A DNA stretch of 64,000 bases from Lucifuga dentata (taxonomy: Eukaryota; Chordata; Actinopteri; Ophidiiformes; Bythitidae): positions 1-64,000 of the forward strand of contig VXCM01000212.1 in NCBI GenBank assembly GCA_014773175.1, written 5' to 3'. The translations under genes and the position numbers were made by a program. Below, one piece after another: positions 48,470 to 59,604 of the stretch. The notes beneath the pieces were generated by a model. That model was not told the origin of the DNA. It ran no database searches and saw only the letters and a program-made list of their open reading frames with translations. Position 1 is the stretch's first letter. Every line of letters begins with the position of its first letter.

Positions 48470-49659
48470 GTAATATTTTCATGTAATTGACAGTTTTTGT
48501 GTGTATACATGTATTTCTTAAAAACATAAAATGCTAAAATATAAACATATGATAGAATCCAGCAGCATTTGTGTTGCGTGGGCATCAATGCAGGTTATTT
48601 AAAATATGTCTTTGCTGCATTTGCTGGAGCATAAACTGTAGTACTTCATGTATCTCTGTAAGCACGTGTTTACATGCCTGATTACCATTTATAGTTTTGT
48701 GCCGGCTTTGTTAAATGGACAGACGTATCCGGTTTCCTCTTCCTGCCGGGAAAGTGGATCTGATGGGTTTTTCTTGTGACTGTGTCGGCTCCACTTTGCG
48801 CTGACAGTCTCCTCAATCCAAGCAAGAATTAGATTTACTTCCCTCTGCCAGCGCCGGCCTTTCATCAACAAATACAGGGCAGTCAGATCACATTTGACAA
48901 GTGCAGCACAGGTAATATAAGCCTAGATCCATCATTTTAAACTTTTTACATCTGGCAATGACAAGACATCAGTCCTAAAGAAAATACTAACTGCTGGAAG
49001 AATATAGTGTTGGAGATATGTGAGGGACAATGAAGGATGAGGAGGAAGGAAGGAGCTGTTAGCTACAGTTACAATAAAGCTGTTTCAACAGCAAATATTT
49101 TCTGGATCTGCACAGATAAAGATGTTACAACAATAAAATAACAGCCTGCTTTGCTTTAGCTCCTGAGCTGAGGGGAAAAGTCTGCAAATAAAGAATCAAT
49201 AAACAAAGAGTTAATTTGCCAAAAAGAGTTTTCACATTAATATTCATGTCAAATCAAGGTCAATTGAAAAAGCAATGAAGCATCCTTACCTAAACTGTGA
49301 AGCTAGTTTTTGTGTGAATGTGAACAAAGTACAATGCAAAAGCAACATCAGCACCTCAGTATGATTTGATATGCAGATGCGCTGAATGTTTTTCCACCAA
49401 ACAACATGTAAAAGCATCACTAGTCCTGCAGCAGAAACAAAGATCCATTCTAATTTACTATCAAAGGGACTATTTGATAGCTTCATCGTACAATTTCCCA
49501 TCATGTTTTGCCTTTGAAATACCTGGAAAAGCAAGTCAGTAATGTGAAATTGAGTCATTTTGCAGTGAGATGGAAATGGATTGATGTTAATATCTTATTC
49601 TGAACAAACAGCTCAGAGCGGTGTCCGTATATATCAGTGGCATGTTTTTCCTCCAACAG
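48470..49659. other. Non-coding stretch, nothing recognised
   Basis: Single-copy-looking sequence without a gene or repeat I can name. Confidence 0.5.
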
Positions 49660-49696
49660 TAAGGAAAACCTCCTCCTCCTGTGTAGAAAAATGCTC

Positions 49697-49722
49697 CTCA
49701 GGGTCCTTGCAAGGACCCTGAG
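49697..49722. repeat. Perfect 26 bp palindrome
   Basis: CTCAGGGTCCTTG is followed at once by its exact reverse complement CAAGGACCCTGAG, with no spacer. It lies 28 bp upstream of a LINE-type tail. Confidence 0.9.
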
Positions 49723-49797
49723 TCACCCACAATCCTTTTGGTTATCAAGAATTGTAATATTGGGCTATACAAATAAATCTGGCTTGAAACTTGACTC
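49723..49797 (+). repeat. LINE (L2/CR1-type) 3' tail
   Basis: ATTGTAATATTGGGCTATAC followed by AAATAAATCTGGCTTGAAAC and TTGACT is the usual 3' end wording of L2-type LINEs and their SINE partners in fish (GGGCTATACAAATAAA). No reverse transcriptase sequence remains upstream. Confidence 0.55.
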
Positions 49798-50462
49798 TTT
49801 GTTGAGCTCAAACCATCAGTATGCTCCTTTAAGGAGTCTTCTTTCCTGTTGAACAACTTTTATAACTTTCCATACCCTGATATCCAATCCACGCTGTTAC
49901 TGCACTTTGTACCACATCAGACCCCTCTTAACATGTTTTCTTCAAGGGAAATAATGATGCTGAATTGTTTCGCTCAGCCTCCACAGATGGCTCTCACGTT
50001 TGATGCACTTCGCTTGCAGCATGAGCCAAGATGGATGCATTAGCAGCATCATTTCATAGACAAGTAAAATAAAGGTTTACGCTTGACAGTCTATCCCAAA
50101 ATGGATTGCTTTGTCACCTGCAGGTATATCCAAGGCACGCTCATAATCCATCTGATGCCATTCAAGCATGGGACAGCATGGCAGCATTTCCTCAGGTAGA
50201 TTTCTCTGTGTTTGTGCCCATGTGTGCGTGATGTGAATTTCTCCATCAAACCATGTGTTTGTTTGTGCATGTACTCCTCACTCAATGCAGTTTTCTCATT
50301 ACCATAGAAAATTAGAGATACCTTAAATACTTATGCAGGGGAGATGCACTGAGGACAGTCTACGCCAAAGTAGTCTAAGACTATGATTCTGCTCCATGCT
50401 AGGGTGAGAGGTGTGCTTAGTTTAATTTAAATAGCTATAGTGTCCTTTAAATGTGAGCAAAA
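49798..50462. other. Non-coding stretch, nothing recognised
   Basis: No gene or repeat that I can support. Confidence 0.5.
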
Positions 50463-50625
50463 TACACTGCCTGGCCAAAAAAAAAGTCACCACCTGGATT
50501 TAACTAAGCAAATAGGTAAGAGCCTTCCACTGGATAGTTACTGCAGTGATTAATATGTTTCAGCTAGCAACAAGTTATTTAACCCTAACTGATGCAGTAA
50601 GTAGCTGCTCATTTCTTAAACAACC

Positions 50626-50964
50626 ATGTCGGAGGACATATCCTGTGGTCATGGAAAAGATGTTACTCTGTTTCATAAGGGTCAAATTATTGGTCTACAT
50701 CAAGCAAAGAAAACTAAGGAGATTGCTGAAACTACTAAAATTGGGTTAAGAACTGTCCAACGTATTATTAAAGCCTGGAAGGATGTGCTGGAGAAGACTT
50801 TACACAGTGGTCCGACTCTCCCATCATCAATACAAGATCTTGGCGAAAAATTAAAGCAACTCTGGACAGAAATAAATGTTGTGACATTGCATAAGCTTAT
50901 CGAAACGATGCCATGGCGAATGCGTACCGTAATCAAAGCTAAAGGCAGTCCAACAAAATATTGA
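50626..50964 (+). CDS. 112-codon Tc1-derived ORF: DNA-binding domain joined to C-terminus
   Basis: The frame opens with ATG at 50626 after AAACAACC. Residues 1-50 match the N-terminal part of Tc1 transposases: a start MSEDISCGHGKD and a helix-turn-helix with KKTKEIAETTKIGLRTVQRI. Residues from about 75 to 112 match the extreme C-terminus, with LHKLIETMPWRMR and a final KGSPTKY. The whole DDE catalytic domain is missing, so it cannot cut DNA. It lies within the element's own terminal repeats, and the stop at 50962-50964 is upstream of the N, so the frame is unaffected by the assembly artefact. A protein that binds the ends without cutting could act as a repressor, but expression is unknown; it may just be a deletion relic whose frame happens to stay open. 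Confidence 0.5.
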   Translation: MSEDISCGHGKDVTLFHKGQIIGLHQAKKTKEIAETTKIGLRTVQRIIKAWKDVLEKTLHSGPTLPSSIQDLGEKLKQLWTEINVVTLHKLIETMPWRMRTVIKAKGSPTKY

Positions 50965-51060
50965 GTGTGTGACTTTTTTTTTGGCCGGGCAGTNCGTAAT
51001 CAAAGCTAAAGGCAGTCCAACAAAATATTGAGTGTGTGACTTTTTTTTTGGCCGGGCAGT
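50928..51060. other. 66 bp assembly duplication around N at 50994
   Basis: Bases 50928-50993 and 50995-51060 are identical, running from CGTAATCAAAGCTAAAGGCA to GGCCGGGCAGT. It is a contig-overlap artefact at the right end of the Tc1 element. Confidence 0.92.
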
Positions 51061-51063
51061 GTA

Positions 51064-52360
51064 CTATTAACTCCCATGCAACTACTTAAACCCACTTATA
51101 TGAGAGCTTATCATTACCAATAATGCATGACAAATTCAAATGGGAACAACAAGTTAACAATTACAATCCTCAAAATGTACCTATAGTCAATTATAACCCG
51201 GGATTTTATACCTTAGTCTTTTCATTACCAATCATTGGCGCGCATGTTGGAGCTCATTTAAAAAAAAAAAAAAAAAAAAAAATCACATTAAGGATAGTCT
51301 GCATTATTTATAGTTCTTTGAAGAAGCAGAGAAAGTCTCAGAAGAAACTGATAAGACCAGATGCCACCTGTGTTCGGTCGAAGCTAGCTCCATTGTAGCA
51401 CTACTTAAGAGTCCAAATTTGGACTCTTAGTGACAGTGTAAATAGTAACACACTAATAAGTGCACTCTTCATCATTTACCTGTTTCCATATGAAACAGTG
51501 CACTATTAGTAGGCTAGTTCTACTCACTCAGGATGTCGGTACACAAAAGCTTTTTCCATACACACTTCCTGCAGGCCCACCAGCTACAGTAGCATGCTAA
51601 CTAGCATTTTCACCAATAACATGTCACTGCGATGTTCGCGTCAATTATCACCAATTTGCAGGTTAAGGGCACTTAAAACAAAGCTGAAAACTCTTCACCG
51701 GGTAGTTACACAAACTGGGAATTAACACAAATATTATCAACTCTTAGTGTAGCACCATTCACCAGACAGTCTGAAAGTTATTTTTATAGCATAATTTCCG
51801 TGACTTCTCGTGTAGTCTCACCGTTTTTCGCCGCTTTCTTCTCATAAGTCCCGCCCACCTATGAATGTGATAGGTCAATATATAGCGTTTGAGGAGACTT
51901 GACTATTGGTCAGTGTAAGTGATTGACAAGTGACCAACCCAATCACATAAGAGTTTAATTCTAAAGAAAAGGTTATTTGATTTAACTCTTATGATATCCA
52001 TTCACCACAGAATGTAAATGTAGTTAACCCATTAGTTACCAGAATTATTACCAGAATCACTCTGTTGAACCAAAACAAAACTCTTCACATTAAACAGTAA
52101 CATAATTGTATAGGAACTACATGGAGATAACACAGACATTTATCATCTAATGACCCCCAGTTCGTGAAAGGAAAATGCTAATTGTCAGCGTTGGGGTGTA
52201 GGACCATATAGGAAAAAAAATGAACAATGAACAAGCAAAGCCCAAATAAACCTGGTCTGCCACCTGACAGACCCCCTACAAAGGTGAGGCTTACTTTCCT
52301 GGGCTTCTCCTAAGTCTCCAATCCTGGTTTTGTTCCTGGCTGACAGGAATGTCATCCCCC
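51064..52360. other. Non-coding stretch with palindrome and promoter-like block
   Basis: A poly-A run lies at 51260-51282. A perfect 24 bp palindrome at 51406-51429 has halves TAAGAGTCCAAA and TTTGGACTCTTA. Bases 51780-51960 hold CpGs, a CCCGCCC box, and inverted CCAAT boxes (CTATTGGTCAG), giving a promoter-like look. A hairpin of ATAAGAGTT with AACTCTTAT is at about 51947-51990. No gene was found next to it. Confidence 0.4.
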
Positions 52361-53741
52361 NCCCCCCCCCCCAGTCCATCTTGTGCCCTTGTTAGCAGCC
52401 AGCTCACACAGTTTGGTTTTGTTCTGTTTTTGATTTTACTGTTTTCATTACAACAGTATGTGTAACACCCATGTATAGTCCTTCAAGGTCACGAGAATGG
52501 CTACAGGGTAGGACTCAATGGTAGACAAGTTGTAATGGGGAGAAGCAGTCTTTATATTTAATAATTCTGGCAAACAAATACAAACAGTGATAAAAAAAAA
52601 ACATATAGGATATCTGTCCTTGTAGGATAAAACCAAAAACTGTTCATTTACATGTTGCAGCACTTTACAAGCACCAGCCAGCTAGTTCACGCCTTCACAC
52701 ATCACCATTTTTTTTAATTTTATTGTCTCAAACAAATGGCATATAAATCAATATATAGTAGCATTCATAACCTACATAATTACGCAGGTGTGGTTAAAGC
52801 AATAGGTTGTATTGATTATACATTGTGTATATGCTGGCAGCAGAAAGAAAATATGTGGAAAATATTCTAATTTAGGCCAAACTGATGTCATAAACAGAGA
52901 AACCCAGAGCTGATTTACACTCTATAGAATGTATGGTGATTATAGTGTGAGACATGAAATAATCAGGCTATTTTCTGTGTGTGTGTGTGTGTGTGTGTAT
53001 GAGCATGTGAGCATGCATGTGTGAATACATGCTACAACATTTCATTAGGCTGAGATGGAGATGTTAATAAATATTGCCCAGGGGTAATCATTGATTGATC
53101 ACAGTTTCCTTACTGCTGTTTTGTCTGGTGTATCATGATTACACACACATGCACACACACACGGGGNGGGGGGGGGGGGAAGATATACATAGAAGCTTGT
53201 AGGTGCATGAAAAATCACTAGCAAAGACATGCAGAAGTGTACGCTCATGCACAAACACGCCAGCCCACATTCACACACACACACACACACACACACTACA
53301 AGAGATGAATTGCAGTGGATGCCATCTTTCAAACAGATGAGGAATTACACTGATCATAGTTTAGCAATGCACACTTTTTTTAGGACATGATACTCATTTG
53401 TTTTTGTTTCTGAGATCCCAATGCCACCATAACATGCAGAGAACAAACTGGAGTGTGTTTTGGCAGAAAAAGAACACCATGTTTCCTTACAGCTGCACAT
53501 GTTCTGCTTGGCATTTAAAGGAAATGTTTGTGCCTCATTGCAGTACTGGTGAGGCTTGTTTTGCATGTTGTTTACATGGAGGCAGAATTGCTAAAAGGGT
53601 TCTTGTGTGTGTGTGTCTTGCCTCTGAGTTTAGTTACATGTGTATGTGTGTGTGCGTGTGTGCTTGTGTGTTTGCAAAGAAGCAAGCGTTTAAGGTGTGA
53701 GTGAGACACCGCAGTGGTTTGACATACATAATCCAGTGTGA
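52361..53741. other. Non-coding stretch with CA/GT tracts
   Basis: C run with N at 52361, GT tract about 52975-52999, CA tract about 53143-53162 followed by a G run with N at 53167, CA tract about 53270-53294 and GT tracts about 53605-53670. No supportable gene. Confidence 0.5.
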
Positions 53742-53751
53742 TCTCTCTATA

Positions 53752-53827
<76 letters not shown>

Positions 53828-53830
53828 ACA
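53742..53830. repeat. (CT)n(CA)n compound microsatellite
   Basis: Interrupted CT repeats from 53742 pass into about 32 CA units ending near 53830. Confidence 0.97.
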
Positions 53831-54928
53831 GGATGTGAAATGCAGCATGTGTAAGACCAAGATGTTTACTTGTATTTTACAGGCTTTTGAAAAACATTTT
53901 ATATAGAAGGTGACATAAAGATGTCCGTAAAGTACACAAATATTGTAAAGAATCAAATTACCAATCTGAACTTTAGAGCACATATGTTACTTTTTATGTA
54001 AGTATCTAATAAAACAATAGAGCATAAGAAATGAATGTAAAATGTATTTTACACACAAATTTGTTTATTCCATATTATATAGATTCAGGAATAGTTTTAG
54101 CAGCTTTGAGCCAGTGAGAACCAGAAACCAGGACCCAGTTTTTCCAGCAAAGTGTTCCCACATTGGTCATCCTTTAAAATTACTTCTCATCTCTACAGAA
54201 AGATGATGAGACTCTATGATGTCTTTGTTGGGCTAACATTATACAATAGCATGGTCCCTCAGGATGAGGAATGTCACCAGAAGTTAAGGTGTGTGGCATG
54301 TCACTCACTCTAATTTCAAGCTTTATGGTTGAAAGCATTCCCACCGTGGCACCGTTCTTGAGGCACGGTGGGAATGTGAACAAGGAACTTGCTGAAAGAA
54401 CCACGTAATTCATGCTCCGGATAGTTCTGGGTAAAATTTAGTTCCAAACAGTTGGCTCAAAAGCACCCATAAATCATTCCATATTGTTCTTCAAGCTTGT
54501 ATCGCCACAGAAACGTTTTGATGCTCGGGACCATGAATGTTTGATGAGCTTGTTGGGATGTTGAGTCTCTAAAGAGAATAACCATTAGAAAACCTTTAAT
54601 CACCACGGAAAATCTGTGACTCTTCATCTGACTGGGCTTCCATTAAATGCACATCATCACTTCTCAATTTCACCTTATTCAGTCCAAACACCATGAGACC
54701 CCTCAGCCCCCTCATCATATAGATTTACTGAGGAGAACCAATAAAATCCTATATCACTTTTCAAACTGTTATCATACACCAGTCAAAATAGGACTCATTT
54801 AATGGGCATATTAAATGGCTAATTGAAGTGTAATGTGCTAAGGTTTTATTTCCATTGTAAGTGATGATGACACGTGAGAGTATAAACCCACAGACCATTA
54901 AATGAGCTCAATGAATTAATTTTATGTC
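53831..54928. other. Non-coding stretch with a 13 bp hairpin
   Basis: The stem CATTCCCACCGTG (54336-54348) pairs perfectly with CACGGTGGGAATG (54364-54376) around a 15-base loop. Nothing else was recognised. Confidence 0.5.
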
Positions 54929-54930
54929 GG

Positions 54931-54970
<40 letters not shown>

Positions 54971-55324
54971 TAAATTAAATCTTTGAAGGACCTGTATTTG
55001 TCTGTGCATATTGAACCAGTGTCTGCATGCACTGCATGTGCAAGTGTTTTCAGGAGTGTATACTGTATGCGTGTTTGTGCAAATGTTTAGCATATATACG
55101 ATATGTCTGTTTGTGCCCCGTCTGCAAATGTATGGTGAATTCATGTGTTTGTGTGTGCATGTGTGTGTGTGTTTGAAAGTTGTAATGCAGCAACCATGCC
55201 AGAGCCAGTCGCTGCCTCCCCACCATCAACTCTCTAATCACTGTGATTAGTGACTCATTTCATCATTACAGGTTTCACGCCACACACTGCTTACCTCCAT
55301 ACACAACTATTCCAGAAGAGAACT

Positions 55325-55356
<32 letters not shown>

Positions 55357-55486
55357 ACAGGCCAGGCTGTTGATCACATACTCCTCCACCTTCACCCCTG
55401 CAGTCTGCCATCCATCACCATGCCACTGGGGAGAGATGGAGAAAGGAGAGAGGAGGGGGAATTTGGAAGGGAGAGAAATGAGGGGG

Positions 55487-55528
<42 letters not shown>

Positions 55529-55675
55529 AGGAAGGAGTGACCATTGTTAGCCTTTTACCTTGAGCTGTGCCTCTCTTCATACCACACACACACACACACA
55601 TACACACACACATGAGCTGCCACTCAAGGAAGTGGTTGCTTTTTAGGCTTTATGGTTTCACATATCTGTTCTGTT

Positions 55676-55725
<50 letters not shown>
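54929..55725. repeat. Microsatellite cluster (GT, CA, GA)
   Basis: GT at 54929-54968, degenerate GT at about 55141-55173, CA at 55332-55359, GA at 55489-55521 and onwards, CA at 55582-55612 and GT at 55676-55725, where an N stops the run. The several open frames here only translate these repeats. Confidence 0.95.
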
Positions 55726-57524
55726 NCATGCGTGCGTGCGTATGGTGAGGTGCACAAGAAGCTAAACGAGGCTGTGTGAGGTCAGGTGCAGAAGCAGGGC
55801 AAACAGGCAGAAAAGAACACACAAACACACACTCACACACACGCAGACACACCTTAGTACACAATGCTTCAAATATACACCATACACTTATTGGTTGGAA
55901 TGCAACAGTGTGCTTGATTTTATTTCTGTTTCAAATTCATAGATTGACTAAATAATAATGATAAAACCTTTTTAATTATATCGAAAAATTTCCTAGAAAC
56001 AAGTTACAAAGTGCTTTGCAGAATAACATAAAACAGATTAAACTTTACAACAAAAATATGATATAGAAGAAAAATAAAGCAGCTACAATATATATTACAA
56101 CAAACATTAAAATTATTATAAGGAAACAAGAAAAATATTGATTAAAAAAAAAAAAGGTGGCAGATTGTTCCAAAGTTTGTGTGTCGTTGAAAAATCTCAA
56201 CCTTTCTTTGAAATAAATTTAGTCTTGGTTACCATGGTAACACATGTTCCTCATATATTCATTTTAACACCTTATACCACAGGGAGCACCTAGAGGTAAA
56301 AAGTCAGAAATGTAGAAGCACCTGACCTTTGACAGCTCTGTGGGTGAGTTCAGAGAATTAAGAGAAAGGATTCCAGAAGATATGACGGTGTGTACAAAAT
56401 TTTAACAATTAAGATTTGAATCTTTGTTATATTTCTCAGTTGAAAAATGCTTGAATTAACCTCTTTTTGCCCTAACTCAAAACTCAATACAAGCATGTTT
56501 TCATTGCACACTCTTGGTCCCTGAGTTCAGAAACATGCAAAAGACATCTGATTGTTTCCCAAAGTTTCAAAAGAACAATTATTCTCTTTTCTTTTTCTGC
56601 AATGCTAATGCTTTTACAGTTCAAACAAACCGCTGAATTATACTTGGGACAGATTTTCTACAGATCCGCCTTCACTCTGTGTTATGTTATGGCTTGCTTG
56701 ATCTGCTCTTCAGTAGAATGGCCTCCAGTAAAAAGCTGAAGAAAAAGAATGGACACAGTCACAGCAGCGTGGTCGGCTGGCGCTGAGAGAAGTATATGCG
56801 TGCATGCATTTTAATATATGTCTACGCTGCATGCATGTGCAAAAGCATTGGTCTGCCTTTGTGATACTTCCTTTGTTTCATTTCCACAGCTCGTTCACGT
56901 GGCATGTCAGAAGCTGAGCCAGAACAACTAGCTCTCTGTCTTTGATAGCTGATCTTACATCTGTATCTCGATGGCACCTTGTCCGACCCGCTCTGAATGA
57001 ATTCGCACATTGCGCCGAATCCTCTCTGTATACCAAGAGACTGTCAAAATAATAACTCCACCTCGGGTCAGAGTACATTAACAGTCTCTTTTATGAGGTA
57101 GTGTACCTTCAGTGCCTTTCAGGGGGTAACCTGTACAACAGTGGAGATTGTTTCCTGAAGCCTCTCTAGCAAATAAACCCAGACTGTAGGGACCTTTGAA
57201 TGGCTCTCTACATTCTCACCGGGCTCCTGTAACTTCTCAGCAGCAGATATGTTTTAAATTCTAATGCCCTGAATCCCTACTGTGTATCTGCTGCCACAAA
57301 ATATCCACACATGAAATAAAAACGGGGTTCAAAGGAAATATAATAGCCAAGTATAGAGAGAGCTACAAATCAGCAGTGGAACAGGTGTGAAAGAAAGAGA
57401 TGAAGACAGGCAAGCCAAGACTGTCTGGATAAGACTACTGTGAGCCGCAGCTATGGTGCACTAATCCTAACCAGACCTGCCTCGTCTGTCTTCAACCAGC
57501 GTCACCTCATAACGCTGCAGTGTG
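55726..57524. other. Non-coding stretch with a perfect palindromic X-box
   Basis: GTTACCATGGTAAC at 56228-56241 is a perfect palindrome in the form of an RFX X-box. AT-rich sequence surrounds it. No gene was seen. Confidence 0.45.
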
Positions 57525-57545
57525 TGTGTTTGTGTGTGTGTGTGA

Positions 57546-57581
<36 letters not shown>

Positions 57582-57750
57582 TCTGTGTGTGTGTAGGAGG
57601 AGGAGGAGGTGTCGACTGGTCTACATCGTGTCCCAAGTCCTGAAGGAGTTGACGTTTTCTGCCGAGTCTGCAGCCTCTCCACTTCACTAGTGCAGTGTGT
57701 GTGATGCTGTGTATGTATGTGCCGATGTGTGTGCGTGTGTGTGTGTGTGT
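57525..57750. repeat. GT/GA microsatellite cluster
   Basis: GT and GA tracts at 57525-57592, a GGA tract to 57608, and GT tracts at about 57692-57750. Confidence 0.92.
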
Positions 57751-58097
57751 GGGTTGGCAAAAGCTCCCACCATATGTGCTGTTTTAGCAGGTGACCCAGC
57801 AGAGTGCATTGCTGGGTGACAGAGATGCACGGCAACGCCTCATCCATCTCCACATCCGTGGTGAAGACAATGGGGGGAGGCCTTTAGAGATGGATAAGAT
57901 GCAAATGACCCAGAGAATGTTTTCTTTTACTCAAATAATTAATAAAAAAAAAAAAAAGTCAGTAACTGAAAATTTGAGTTCAGTACAAAACGTCATTTTA
58001 TTTTAAGCAGTGTGAGAATGGCCGTCATGTTTAGCCTTTCTTGTGTTTTTTTGTTTTTTTTTTGAGTGAGTACTAATTGTACTACGGGGCAAAAAAC
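57751..58097. other. Non-coding stretch
   Basis: Bases 57790-57925 are open in one frame behind TGTTTTAGCAG, but I see no domain and no convincing donor. Poly-A lies at 57943-57957 and a T-rich tract at 58044-58062. Confidence 0.35.
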
Positions 58098-58107
58098 CAC
58101 ACACACN

Positions 58108-58147
<40 letters not shown>
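58098..58147. repeat. (CA)n microsatellite with N
   Basis: CA repeat with an N at 58107. Confidence 0.95.
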
Positions 58148-58148
<1 letters not shown>

Positions 58149-59051
58149 CCCCAACAGCAGTTCTTCCTTTTCACTCGTCTCTCCCACACTTACTGTTCAC
58201 TCCTACGTGCGATAATCTAAGTAGATGCCTGCTATTTAAAAACTTCTTACCATTCATCGTCACCAAGGTAAATTATGCATTAAATCTGATTGGATGTTAC
58301 TTTCTCCAACATTGAAATAATGCAAGTTATTGTCTCTTTCATCCAAAAGTAAGTTTTTCAAATTCTGACCCACATGTTTTCTTACCATTGTTTTTCTCAT
58401 TTTGGCAAGGTTGGCGTCTTCAAACATCCGCCATCTTTGTGCGCGTTCTGCTTCTTTGTTTTCAGCCCACAAATGAGGTGACTGAAAGCAGCACGCACAC
58501 TTTTGAGTTGCTAAGCAGCATGGCAGCCATTATCTACATGATTTCTACTTGTAAATACATAAACACATAGTAACATACCCAGATGTTGCCAAATGAAGTT
58601 ACAAATGAAGTCTGTCATTGAGTGTAAGGCCTCAAAATTCCTATTAAAAAAAAAAAGTCTAGAAGTAGATGAGTGGGTGGAGGAGGGAGGTGTGGGCTGA
58701 GAGAGCTGAGTGGGGTGAAGGGAACGGGGGCATGTTTACCTCTGATCTCTTGGGGTAGTTTCTTTTATTTTGTGGGGGNTTTAGGGGGAGGATCAGGGAG
58801 GATTTTAAGTTTAAGAGAAGGCAAGCAAGAGCAGGGACAATTGTACGTTTTACTTCCTGCTTTGAACCTACACACACTAGGTGACGTTCACACTTGCCAG
58901 TTGTGTGTTGGTACATGTGGCCCCATCGCCAAAAAATAAACAGTCAGCAGCCGTACATGACGGAGTGTGAAATCTTCAGCCTCTGGAACCACATGCATCC
59001 CTGCCGGCCTCGGATCAAATTAACATAACAAATCAACATTCGAGGGAGGAG

Positions 59052-59054
<3 letters not shown>
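58148..59054. other. Non-coding stretch with YY1-like motif
   Basis: Bases 58410-58530 include ATCCGCCATCTTTG (58426-58439, a YY1-type site) and GCATGGCAGCC. Poly-A lies at 58645-58656 and a G run with an N at 58779. No gene. Confidence 0.4.

Positions 59055-59090
<36 letters not shown>
59055..59090. repeat. (GA)n microsatellite ending in N
   Basis: GA repeat that stops at the N at 59091. Confidence 0.95.
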
Positions 59091-59091
59091 N

Positions 59092-59550
59092 AAAACTGTT
59101 TGAAGTGGTCTTTTTTTTTTGTCAACAGACATTTTTAGGAAACCAGTATCTTTTTCTGCCTCTCAATTTAAATCAAAACTCATCTTTTCAGAAGTAAAAA
59201 GACACTAATTATAGTGTATATATGTTAATTGTTCAATATATTCCATAACACTAATATAAGGTAGAAGCACAATGACAAGAATGTGAAATAAAACTCCAAA
59301 ACTCCAAGACCAGTTTAAACCCCGGTCTCCCTTTACCCTGCCCACACTACTGATACCCCCCCCCNCGCAACTCCTCACCCCTTAAAATCTCTCTTTCTCT
59401 CGGTCACACACACACACACACCAAAGCCCCCTGCCAACAAAGAGAGGGGGCAGCAGAGGGGCGAGAGAGCCAAAGAAAGGGAGAAGAAGGAAAGTGCACG
59501 CTTGACTAATTCCTGCATTCAAAGTCCCTTCCCCTCCCTCTCTCCCCTGG

Positions 59551-59551
<1 letters not shown>
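59092..59551. other. Non-coding stretch
   Basis: C run with N at 59365, CA tract at 59406-59421, purine tract at 59440-59492. No gene. Confidence 0.5.

Positions 59552-59604
<53 letters not shown>

Larger units (their letters stand above)
50465..51061 (+). mobile_element. Short internally deleted Tc1-like element
   Basis: The left end CACTGCCTGGCCAAAAAAAA and the minus-strand right end CACTGCCCGGCCAAAAAAAA differ by one base, and each goes on AGTCAC. Both flanks have the TA target duplication (50463-50464 and 51062-51063). The element is about 530 bp once the 67 bases added by the artefact around N 50994 are removed, against about 1.3-1.6 kb for full Tc1 elements. The near-identical ends suggest fairly recent movement, in trans, by a complete relative. 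Confidence 0.93.

Noticed and set aside
57791..57925. Open frame after TGTTTTAGCAG, possible exon
   Set aside because: No convincing donor, runs into a poly-A tract, peptide not recognised.
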